Source of the DNA: Burkholderiaceae bacterium | Lineage (GTDB): Bacteria > Pseudomonadota > Gammaproteobacteria > Burkholderiales > Burkholderiaceae_C | NCBI GenBank assembly: GCA_016790515.1 | Contig: JAEUOY010000167.1 | Location: forward strand, 1-64,000 | Length of the DNA stretch: 64,000 nucleotides | Direction: 5' to 3' | Part shown: positions 1-7,083 of the stretch, one piece after another | How the letters are laid out: each line of letters begins with the position of its first letter | Numbering within the stretch: the stretch's first letter is position 1 | Made by a program: the position numbers and the translations under genes | Notes under the pieces: generated by a model | What the model was told of the DNA's origin: nothing | Database searches by the model: none | What the model saw: the letters and a program-made list of their open reading frames with translations, nothing else

Positions 1-1011
1 TACCGTGCCAACCACCAGGCGCGGGCGTTCGAGCAGAAGCTGCGCGCGGCGCAGATCCCCTACAAGGTCTCTGGCGGGCAGAGCTGGTTCGACCGCGCCG
101 AGATCAAGGACCTGTGCGCCTGGCTGCGGCTGCTGGTCAATCAGGACGACGACCCGGCCTTCCTGCGCGCGGTGACGACGCCCAGGCGCGGCATCGGCCA
201 CGCCACGCTGGGCAGGCTGGGCGAGCATGCCGGGCGCTGGAAGACCAGCCTGTTCGAGGCGCTGTTCTCCGACAGCCTCGCGGCGGGGGTCGGCGCCAAG
301 GCGATCGGCTCGCTGCACGAGTTCGGCCGCTACGTCAACGAGCTGCAGCACCGCGCCGCCCACACCCGCGGCGCCGACGAGGCCAGGGCGCTGCTGCTGG
401 ACTGGCTGAAGACGATCGGCTACGAGCAGCACCTGCACGACGGCGAGGACAGCGCGAAGCTCGCCGCCAGCCGCTGGGCCAACGTGCTCGACTTCGTCGA
501 CTGGGTGGCGCGGCGCTGCGGTGGCGAGATCCGGCAGGAAGGCGGGGTGTTCGAAGGCGACAAGCAGACGGTGCTGCAGGTCGCGCAGACGATCAGCGTG
601 ATCATCAGCCTGGCCGAGCGCGGCGACGAGGCCGATGTGGTGACGCTGTCGACGCTGCACGCCAGCAAGGGCCTCGAATGGCCGCATGTCTGGCTGGCCG
701 GCATCAACGAAGGGCTGCTGCCGTTCAAGGCCGACGCCAACGACATGACGCCCGAAGCGCTCGGCCAACGGCTCGAAGAGGAGCGCCGGCTGATGTACGT
801 CGGCATCACCCGCGCCCGCACCACGCTGGCGGTCAGCACGCTGCGCCGGCGCAAGAAGGGCCGCGACACGGTGCAGGGCGTGCCCAGCCGCTTCATCGCC
901 GAGATGAAGCTGAACGAGGGCGGCGCGAAGGAAGACCCGCGCGAACGGTTGAAGAAGCTGCGCGCGGCGCTGTCGGCCAAGGTGGCGGCCCCATCACCAC
1001 CGGTGGCCTGA
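1..1011 (+). CDS. rep: ATP-dependent DNA helicase Rep, C-terminal part (5' end outside window)
   Basis: This is the C-terminal half of a superfamily 1A 3'-5' DNA helicase; the reading frame is open from base 1. The order of segments matches Rep rather than UvrD: a stretch with SGGQSWFDRAEIKD, then DDDPAFLRAVTTPRRGIG, then the 2B/2A boundary. Motif V is visible as STLHASKGLEWPHVW and motif VI as RRLMYVGITRART, which contacts the ATP gamma-phosphate in this family. Rep unwinds DNA and clears protein roadblocks ahead of replication forks. The Walker A and B motifs must lie upstream of the window. It ends at a TGA and faces the SGNH hydrolase gene tail to tail. PcrA/UvrD is the only realistic alternative. 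Confidence 0.93.
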   Translation, partial: YRANHQARAFEQKLRAAQIPYKVSGGQSWFDRAEIKDLCAWLRLLVNQDDDPAFLRAVTTPRRGIGHATLGRLGEHAGRWKTSLFEALFSDSLAAGVGAKAIGSLHEFGRYVNELQHRAAHTRGADEARALLLDWLKTIGYEQHLHDGEDSAKLAASRWANVLDFVDWVARRCGGEIRQEGGVFEGDKQTVLQVAQTISVIISLAERGDEADVVTLSTLHASKGLEWPHVWLAGINEGLLPFKADANDMTPEALGQRLEEERRLMYVGITRARTTLAVSTLRRRKKGRDTVQGVPSRFIAEMKLNEGGAKEDPRERLKKLRAALSAKVAAPSPPVA

Positions 1012-1046
1012 ACGGCCGGGGCGACGACCGCGTCGGGTCGGGTCGC

Positions 1047-1066
1047 CGCGCCGATCGATCGGCGCG
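1047..1066. terminator. Palindrome between convergent genes, possible bidirectional terminator
   Basis: A perfect 20-base palindrome (CGCGCCGATC followed by GATCGGCGCG) lies between the stops of rep and the SGNH hydrolase gene. It can fold into a GC-rich hairpin in either transcript. There is no clear T-run on either side, so it is only terminator-like. Confidence 0.4.
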
Positions 1067-1089
1067 ATTGCGCTCCCGACCGAACCGGC

Positions 1090-1986
1090 TCAGCCCAGGA
1101 TCGGATCGAGCACCTGCTGCCAGGCCGCCGCGCACTTGCGGTAGCCGTCGCGGGTCAGGTGGATCTCGTTGATCCAGTCGCCCGAGACGTCGGTGCTGCC
1201 GGGCTCGGCCAGCGCGATGCCGGCGTGCCACGAATCGGCGACGTACAGCGCGCACTGCGGGTCGCGGGCACAGCGCGCGGCGACCAGGTCGGCGATCAGC
1301 TGGCGCAGCCGCGAGGTCAGCGCGTCGGCCACCGCCAGCCGGTCGGCCGCCGGCACCGCGAACTGCTCCAGCGCCGGCAGCAGCCAGGGCCCGAAACCCA
1401 GCCCGGCCGGTGCCGGGCGCGGCATCACCCGGGCGTAGTTGTGCCAGACCAGCGGCGTCGTGCGGTTGATGCCGCTGTCGCGCAGGTCGACCAGCTGGTT
1501 GAACACGGCGCCGATGCGGGTCGCGAAGGCGGCCCAGCCCGGCTCGCTGAGGTAGTCGGCGCCCGCCAGCGACGCGCTGCCGCGCTCGGCGGCCGTGCGC
1601 AGCAGCCGCGCGGCCGGCGGCGCCGCGGGCGGCGCGCCGACCGCATCGATGATGTCGTTGCCGCCACCCGACAGCAGGATCGCGTCCCACTTGTTGGCCA
1701 GCCTGCCGGCCAGGAGGCGGCGGAACATCGGCGAGGTCGTGGTGCTGGCCATGCGGTGCAGCACCGCGCCGGGGTAGGCGCAGTTGACGATCACCGTCGA
1801 TTTCGGCAGCGTCAGTTCGGCCAGGATGCGCGTCGTTCGCGTCGGCGGCAGCGCGCCGATCGAGAACCACGAGTCGCCCTGGGCCAGGCACTTGCGCTGG
1901 TACAGGTCGAACGGGTAGGGGCCGGCCTCGCCGCTGCCGATCACGGCATGGGGGTCGATGATCTGCACGGGCTGGCGGCCGGGCAT
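1090..1986 (-). CDS. SGNH/GDSL-family hydrolase
   Basis: This is a 298-residue protein with the block residues of the SGNH hydrolase superfamily, which are esterases and acyl-hydrolases with a catalytic Ser-His-Asp. Block I is GDSW (Ser about residue 39), block III is SGGGND (Asn about 110), and the C-terminal Asp/His block is DWINEIHLTRDGY. The ATG at 1986 is preferred because GAGGAG lies six bases upstream; an in-frame start 48 bases further upstream has no ribosome binding site. No signal peptide is evident, so a cytoplasmic location is likely. The substrate cannot be told from sequence. It stands alone, divergent from the nitroreductase gene. Confidence 0.82.
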   Translation of the reverse strand: MPGRQPVQIIDPHAVIGSGEAGPYPFDLYQRKCLAQGDSWFSIGALPPTRTTRILAELTLPKSTVIVNCAYPGAVLHRMASTTTSPMFRRLLAGRLANKWDAILLSGGGNDIIDAVGAPPAAPPAARLLRTAAERGSASLAGADYLSEPGWAAFATRIGAVFNQLVDLRDSGINRTTPLVWHNYARVMPRPAPAGLGFGPWLLPALEQFAVPAADRLAVADALTSRLRQLIADLVAARCARDPQCALYVADSWHAGIALAEPGSTDVSGDWINEIHLTRDGYRKCAAAWQQVLDPILG

Positions 1987-2132
1987 GGTGGCTCCTCGGG
2001 CTGGCTGCGCTGGGGTCGTGTCGCTTCGTGACATGCTCGACCCGAGTCCTCCGGCCGGCCTTGACGTGGCGCAAGGCCGGCGTCCGGCGGCCTTCTAAGC
2101 TCGCCGCAGGCGCAGTCGATCGGAGCCGGACG

Positions 2133-2771
2133 ATGAACACCCTGACCAAGCTCGCACTCGGCCTGATGGGCCAGCTGAAGGCCACGCCGATGCCCGATGC
2201 GGCGGCCGCCGCGCTGCCGCCGCCGCGGCGCAGCGGCGGCATGGCGCTGATGGAGGCGCTGCAGCGCCGCGCCTCGGCGCGTGAATTCGACCCGGCGCCG
2301 CTGGGCGATGCGCTGCTGTCGGACCTGCTCTGGGCGGTGGCCGGCATCAACCGCCCCGAGCTCGGCGGCCGCACCGCGCCCAGCGCGATGAACGCGCAGG
2401 AGGTGCAGTTGTTCGTCGCGATGCCGCAGGGCCTGTACCTGTACGACCCGGCCGCGCACGCGCTGCAGCCGAAGGCCGCCAGCGACGTGCGCCGCGTCAC
2501 CGGCTACCAGGATTTCGTCGACACCGCGCCGCTCGACCTGGTCTACGTCGCCGACCATGCCCGGCTGTCGCTGGTGCCGGCGGCGCAGCGCGACCGCTAT
2601 GCCTTTGCCGCCGCCGGCGCGATGGCGCAGAACGCCTACCTGTTCTGCGCCGCCCAGGGGCTGGCGACGGTGATCCGGGCCTGGTTCGACGCCGCCGCGC
2701 TGGCGGCGGCGATGGGCTTGTCGGCCGACCAGCAGCTGCTGCTGTGCCAGACCGTCGGCCGGCCTCGGTGA
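2133..2771 (+). CDS. Nitroreductase-family (SagB/ThcOx-like) FMN oxidoreductase
   Basis: This is a 212-residue protein of the nitroreductase fold. An RRASAREF segment after about 45 residues is the usual FMN-phosphate-binding start. A serine/asparagine segment (TAPSAMNAQEV) follows, and the C-terminus GLSADQQLLLCQTVGRP is typical of the family. Such enzymes are FMN-dependent NAD(P)H oxidoreductases acting on nitroaromatics, quinones or peptide heterocycles; the short SagB-like layout here does not fix the substrate. The chosen ATG has GGAG about eight bases upstream; an upstream in-frame start overlaps the promoter side of the divergent SGNH gene. The first ~25 residues are hydrophobic and could be a weak signal or anchor. 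Confidence 0.78.
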   Translation: MNTLTKLALGLMGQLKATPMPDAAAAALPPPRRSGGMALMEALQRRASAREFDPAPLGDALLSDLLWAVAGINRPELGGRTAPSAMNAQEVQLFVAMPQGLYLYDPAAHALQPKAASDVRRVTGYQDFVDTAPLDLVYVADHARLSLVPAAQRDRYAFAAAGAMAQNAYLFCAAQGLATVIRAWFDAAALAAAMGLSADQQLLLCQTVGRPR

Positions 2772-2905
2772 CCTGCCGCCGCAGGCGCCACCTCGTCGTG
2801 ATCGATTCGCCGACCGCGACGCGGCCGGCCTGAGCACCGTCGCCCGGCCTGCCGACCGGGCAGAATCGCAGGCCCGCCCCGGGGCCGCCACTTTCCGCCC
2901 ACGAC

Positions 2906-3559
2906 ATGCTGTTCATCGCCTTCATGCTGGCGGCCGCTGCCGCGATCGCCAGCCACCTGGCCTGGCCGGGCGACATGCTGCCCTACGGTGCGCTGAAGGT
3001 GCTGGCCACCGGGCTGGTGATCGCCCACGCCTGGCCGCGCGGGTTGCCGGGCCAGCCGCGGCGGCGCGCATTGCTGGCGGGGTTGGGCCTGTCGCTGCTG
3101 GGTGACGTGGCGCTGCTGTGGCCGCAGCAGGGCTTCCTGCCCGGGCTGCTGGCCTTCCTGCTGGCGCACCTGGCATACCTGGTGGCGTTCACCCGCGACG
3201 TGCGGCTGGCCGCCTGGCCGCCGGCCTTCGCCGCCTACGCGCTGCTGGCCGGGGCCGTGCTGGCGCTGCTGTGGCCCGGCGTGCCGCCGGCGCTGCGCGC
3301 ACCGGTGGTGGCCTACGTCGTCTGCCTGGCGGCGATGGCGGCGCAGACGGCCTGCGCCTGGCGGGCCGCACAGCGCACTGCCGGCGAGGCGCTGGCGCGG
3401 CGCGCGGCGATCGGCGGGGCGCTGTTCCTGCTGTCGGACGCCCTGCTGGCCTTCGACCGCTTTCACAGTCCGCTGCCGGCCGCCGCGCTGTGGATCCTGC
3501 CGAGCTACTGGGCCGCGCAGTGGCTGATCGCGAGTTCGCTGCCGCGCCGCCCGGCGTGA
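2906..3559 (+). CDS. YhhN/TMEM86 family membrane protein (lysoplasmalogenase-like)
   Basis: This is a 217-residue integral membrane protein with about eight hydrophobic segments. Conserved YhhN motifs are present in order: GLGLSLLGDVALLW near residue 60, FLLAHLAYLVAF near 95, GGALFLLSDALLAF near 180, and a final Y-W-A-A-Q-W-L-I segment. The paired Asp residues (LLGD, LSDALLAFD) belong to the putative active site of this family. Characterised members (TMEM86B, some bacterial homologues) hydrolyse the vinyl-ether bond of lysoplasmalogen; the role in aerobic bacteria is unclear. It converges on the SMP-30-like gene with a gap of about 30 bases. Confidence 0.85.
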   Translation: MLFIAFMLAAAAAIASHLAWPGDMLPYGALKVLATGLVIAHAWPRGLPGQPRRRALLAGLGLSLLGDVALLWPQQGFLPGLLAFLLAHLAYLVAFTRDVRLAAWPPAFAAYALLAGAVLALLWPGVPPALRAPVVAYVVCLAAMAAQTACAWRAAQRTAGEALARRAAIGGALFLLSDALLAFDRFHSPLPAAALWILPSYWAAQWLIASSLPRRPA

Positions 3560-3591
3560 CCCGCCGCAGAGCACACCGCAAGCCGGCCCGC

Positions 3592-4521
3592 TCAGGCTTC
3601 GAAGTTCAGCTTCAGCCCGGGCACCGGCCAGTCGTCGATCGCCACCAGCCGGCCGCTGCCCGACAGCGTGACGAAGGCGGTGCGGCGGTCCTTGCCGCCG
3701 AAGCACAGGTTGGTCGTGAAGGGGTCGGGCAGCGGCACGTGGCTGGTCATGCCTCCGTCGGGCGAGACCACGCTGATGCCGCCGTGCATCAGCGTCGCGA
3801 CGCAGACGTTGCCGAGCGCGTCGACGGCCAGCGAATCGAAGCGCTGCCAGTGGCCGCCGGGCGAGGCCGTCAGCATCCGCGCGCCGTTGGGCGAGGGCCA
3901 GCCGTCCTTGCGCACCTGGCCCGGGGCGCTGATGTCGTAGGCCCAGAGCCGCGCGCCGGCGGTCTCGGCGTAGTACAGCGTGCGGCCGTCGGGCGACAGG
4001 CCGATGCCGTTGGGCGTCATTGCCGGCCGCGCGATCACGCTGGCGGCGCTGCCGTCGGCACGGCCGTAGTACACGCCGCCCAGGTCCATCTCGGTCTCGC
4101 GGGTCTTGCCCAGGTCGGTGAAGTAGAAGCCGCCGTGGGCGTCGAACACGATGTCGTTCGGGCCGCGCAGCGCCAGGCCCTCGACCCGCTCGTACAGGCG
4201 TTCGACACGGCCGCTGGCGAGGTCGACGCGTTCGATGCGCCCGCCGCTGTAGTCGTCGGCCTGGGCCACCGGGCGCAGCGTGCCGTCGGCCTCGGTGTGC
4301 CAGCGGAAGCCACCGTTGTTGCAGACGTAGACCGCGCCGTCGGGCCCGATCGCCGCGCCGTTGGGGCCGCCGCCGAGGTCGGCGACGACGCTGACGCGGC
4401 CGTCCATCGTCACCCGGCTGAGCGTGCCGCGGGCGATCTCGACCAGCAGCACCGAGCCGTCGTCCATCGCGACCGGGCCTTCGGGGAACTGCAGGCCGCG
4501 GGCGATCTCGCGAATCTTCAT
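3592..4521 (-). CDS. SMP-30/gluconolactonase/LRE-family protein
   Basis: This 309-residue protein is a six-bladed beta-propeller lactonase of the SMP-30 family. Repeated blade motifs are visible: FPEGPVAMDDGSVLLVE, GGPNGAAIGPDGAVYVCNN, GPNDIVFDAHGGFYFTD and MTPNGIGLSPDGRTLYYAE. The Glu in the first, Asn in the GPND and PNG motifs and Asp in DSLAVD are the expected metal ligands. Members hydrolyse sugar-acid or other lactones using a divalent metal. The ATG at 4521 follows AAAGGA at good spacing; an upstream in-frame start is less likely. There is no signal peptide. No sugar-catabolic partner genes are adjacent, so the substrate is unknown. Confidence 0.85.
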   Translation of the reverse strand: MKIREIARGLQFPEGPVAMDDGSVLLVEIARGTLSRVTMDGRVSVVADLGGGPNGAAIGPDGAVYVCNNGGFRWHTEADGTLRPVAQADDYSGGRIERVDLASGRVERLYERVEGLALRGPNDIVFDAHGGFYFTDLGKTRETEMDLGGVYYGRADGSAASVIARPAMTPNGIGLSPDGRTLYYAETAGARLWAYDISAPGQVRKDGWPSPNGARMLTASPGGHWQRFDSLAVDALGNVCVATLMHGGISVVSPDGGMTSHVPLPDPFTTNLCFGGKDRRTAFVTLSGSGRLVAIDDWPVPGLKLNFEA

Positions 4522-4644
4522 GGGCAATCCTTTCAGGCGGGGCACCTCGCGCGTGCGGGGATGCGCCGGCACCAGCTTAGTGGCCGGCCCGCGGCGCCGG
4601 TATCGCGTGCGCGACCGTTGCCCGGGCTTCGCCGCGCGGCCGCG

Positions 4645-5487
4645 CTACATGCCCTTGAACAGGTGGGTGTAGCTGCGGCTGACCTCGAGCTTCTCGGGGT
4701 GGCCGCGCAGGCTGACGATCTGGCGGCCGCGCAGGTAGCGGCCGATGCCGGCGATCGCCTTGACGTTGACCAGCGTCGAGCGGTGGATCTGCCAGAACAG
4801 CGCCGGGTCGAGCTCGTCGACCAGCTCCTTGATCGGCTTGCGGATCAGCGCCTCGGTCGTCGCGGTCTGCACCCGGGTGTACTTCTCGTCGCTGATGAAG
4901 AACAGCACCTCGGCCACCGGGATCATCTGGATGCCGCTGCCGACGCTGGCCTGGATCCAGTCGAGGAACTTCGGCGCGCCGCCCGGGTTCAGCTGGCCGG
5001 CCAGGCGGTGCAGCAGCTGCTGCAGCGGCATCGCGACGGCCTGGCCGTCGTCGGCGCCGGGATCGCCGCGCCGCGCCAGCCGTGAGCGGATGCGCTGCGT
5101 GGTGATCGCCAGCCGCTCGCGCTCGGCGGGCTTGAGCACGTAGTCGCAGACGCCCTGCTCGAAGGCCTCGACCGCGTACTGGTCGTAGGCGGTGATGAAG
5201 ACGATCTCGGGCAGCCATTCGTCGTCGCCGACGGTCATCTGGGCGATCTGGCGCGCCGCGTCGACGCCGGTCAGGCCGGGCATGCGGATGTCCAGGAACA
5301 CCAGCTCGGGCCGGTGCTGCTGCACCAGCTCGACCGCCTCCAGGCCGTTGCGCGCCTCGGCGACGACCTGCAGCTCGGGCCAGACCTCGGCCAGGCGGGC
5401 GCGCAGCTGCTCGCGCATCAGCCGTTCGTCGTCGGCGATCACCGCGCGCACCGGCGCGGCGGCGGGGAAAGCGGCGGGGGTGGTCAT
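4645..5487 (-). CDS. LytTR-family (AlgR/LytR-like) response regulator
   Basis: This is a 280-residue response regulator. The receiver domain (about residues 13-130) has the acidic pair IADDE, phospho-acceptor Asp about residue 66 in LDIRMPG, the Thr of ITAYD and the Lys of LKPA. A LytTR DNA-binding domain (about 175-278) carries IHRSTLVNVKAI and RSYTHLF. Such regulators bind paired direct repeats upstream of targets. It lies 64 bases after the sensor kinase gene on the same strand and is surely its partner. The start is the ATG giving MTTPAAF; an upstream in-frame start would add 13 residues. Targets cannot be inferred from the window. Confidence 0.9.
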   Translation of the reverse strand: MTTPAAFPAAAPVRAVIADDERLMREQLRARLAEVWPELQVVAEARNGLEAVELVQQHRPELVFLDIRMPGLTGVDAARQIAQMTVGDDEWLPEIVFITAYDQYAVEAFEQGVCDYVLKPAERERLAITTQRIRSRLARRGDPGADDGQAVAMPLQQLLHRLAGQLNPGGAPKFLDWIQASVGSGIQMIPVAEVLFFISDEKYTRVQTATTEALIRKPIKELVDELDPALFWQIHRSTLVNVKAIAGIGRYLRGRQIVSLRGHPEKLEVSRSYTHLFKGM

Positions 5488-5551
5488 CGTCGGGTCGCTC
5501 GGGTCGGGACGGTGCAACGGCCGCATTGTGCGGCGCAGTCGGGCCCGGGCG

Positions 5552-6919
5552 TCAGGGCGCGCCGCCCACCGGCCTGTAGGGCAGCGCCAGCAGCACCCGG
5601 GTGCCGCCGCCGGGGTTCTCGCTGATCGTCAGCGCGGCCTGGCGGCCGTACAGCAGCTGCAGCCGCTCGCGGATGTTGGCCAGCCCGACGCCGGTGCCGG
5701 CGGTGGCCGCCCGGCCGAAGCCCAGGCCGGTGTCGGCCACCGTGACGGCCAGCTTGCCGTGCACGACCTCGGCCTTGACGGCCAGCCGGCCGCCCTCCGG
5801 CTTGGGCTCGAGGCCATGCTTGATCGCGTTCTCGACCAGCGTCTGCAGCATCATCGGCGGGAATTCGGCGGACAGCAGGCCGTCGGGCACGTCGATCTCG
5901 GTGGCCAGGCGCTCCTCCATGCGCATCTTCAGGATCTCCAGGTACGGCCGGGTCACCGCCAGCTCGCGGCCCAGGTCGCGCACGGCGCCGCCGTTCGCGC
6001 CGTCGCTGCCGGTCTCGCGCATCGTCGGCATGCTGGCGCGCAGCAGCGCGATCAGGTTGCGCTGCATCTGGCTGGCCCGCTTCGGGTCGACCTCGATCAG
6101 GTGGTCGATGCTGGCCAGCGTGTTGAACAGGAAATGCGGCTCGACCTGCGCCTGCATCGCCGCCATGCGCGCCTCGACCACCTGGCGCTTCAGCGACTCG
6201 GACTCGGCCGTCTCGACCGCCTGCGCGGCCTGCGCCTCGGCCCGGATCTGCCGCTGGTAGGTGATCTTGACGATCGCCGACGCGACGATCCACAGCATCG
6301 CCAGCGTCGGCAGGAACTCGCCCAGGCTGACCTCGTGGACCTCGCGCTGGCGGCCGCTGCGGCGGCTGCCAACGCTCTCCTGCTGCGCCTCGCGCACCGC
6401 CTCCTCGATCGCCTGGCGGGCCTCCTCGACCGCCTCGCGCACCGCGTCGCCGGTGGCACCCGGCGGCAGCCGGATGTCGACGACAGGCGCCGGCTTGCTG
6501 TCCTCGCCGCCGCCCTGCGGCGCCGAGGCCGCCGAGGCCGCGCTGGCCGCCGCCGCCGGCCGCGGCGTGATGCGCACGCCGCGCTCGTCGATCACGATCT
6601 CGACACCGTCCTTGCCCGGCTTGCCCGGCGCCCCGATCTGCACCTTCGGCCGGGTCCGGGCCGGATCGCCCGGTTTCGGCGGGGGGGGTGGCGGCTCGAC
6701 CACGTCGGCCGGCCGCTCGATCGTGCGGGTGTAGGTCCAGCTGAACGGCGGGATGTGCTGCAGCAGCCCGGCCACCAGCAGCAGCAGCAGCGACAGCACG
6801 AAGAAGCGCTTCCAGCTGATGCCGACCAGCCAGCCGGCGTAGGCATGGAAGCCGCGCACGCTGGCGGCCGAGAAGCGTTGCCAGCGGCGGGCCCAGGGGT
6901 TGGCGGCGGGGGCGTTCAT
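5552..6919 (-). CDS. LytS/YehU-type sensor histidine kinase with Pro-rich, collagen-like extracytoplasmic segment
   Basis: This is a 455-residue membrane sensor kinase. One transmembrane segment is at about 39-54 and a second at about 202-220. Between them is an atypical extracytoplasmic stretch: a run of prolines near residue 76, a collagen-like GAPGKPGKDG near 96, an Ala/Ser-rich linker, and an acidic amphipathic helix near 158-180. The cytoplasmic part has a coiled coil, the His_kinase motif VEPHFLFNTL (phospho-acceptor His about 262), and an ATPase domain with ENAIKHG, DTGLGFG and GVGLANIRERL. It pairs with the adjacent LytTR regulator. The stimulus is unknown; nothing like a 7TM or GAF sensor is present. 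Confidence 0.9.
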   Translation of the reverse strand: MNAPAANPWARRWQRFSAASVRGFHAYAGWLVGISWKRFFVLSLLLLLVAGLLQHIPPFSWTYTRTIERPADVVEPPPPPPKPGDPARTRPKVQIGAPGKPGKDGVEIVIDERGVRITPRPAAAASAASAASAPQGGGEDSKPAPVVDIRLPPGATGDAVREAVEEARQAIEEAVREAQQESVGSRRSGRQREVHEVSLGEFLPTLAMLWIVASAIVKITYQRQIRAEAQAAQAVETAESESLKRQVVEARMAAMQAQVEPHFLFNTLASIDHLIEVDPKRASQMQRNLIALLRASMPTMRETGSDGANGGAVRDLGRELAVTRPYLEILKMRMEERLATEIDVPDGLLSAEFPPMMLQTLVENAIKHGLEPKPEGGRLAVKAEVVHGKLAVTVADTGLGFGRAATAGTGVGLANIRERLQLLYGRQAALTISENPGGGTRVLLALPYRPVGGAP

Positions 6920-7028
6920 CGGGGCGGTGGATCGACATCGGCACGGATCGACGCCAATGTACCCAGCACCGCCCGGCGTTGCCCGGCCGAGCCGACGGAC
7001 TGCGATGGCGCGTGGACAGGCTGCAGCC

Positions 7029-7058
7029 GCCGCGGACCGTCGGTGGCCGGTCCGCGGC
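7029..7058 (-). terminator. Strong GC hairpin downstream of the TRAP operon
   Basis: An 11-base perfect inverted repeat (GCCGCGGACCG and CGGTCCGCGGC) with an 8-base loop sits about 25 bases past the stop of the TRAP large permease gene and before the kinase gene. No T-run follows on the minus strand, so it may slow or stop transcription only with help from Rho. A short direct repeat (GCCGCCGGTCA, twice) lies just beside it at about 7066-7087. Confidence 0.42.
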
Positions 7059-7083
7059 CGATCCGCCGCCGGTCAGCCGCCGG

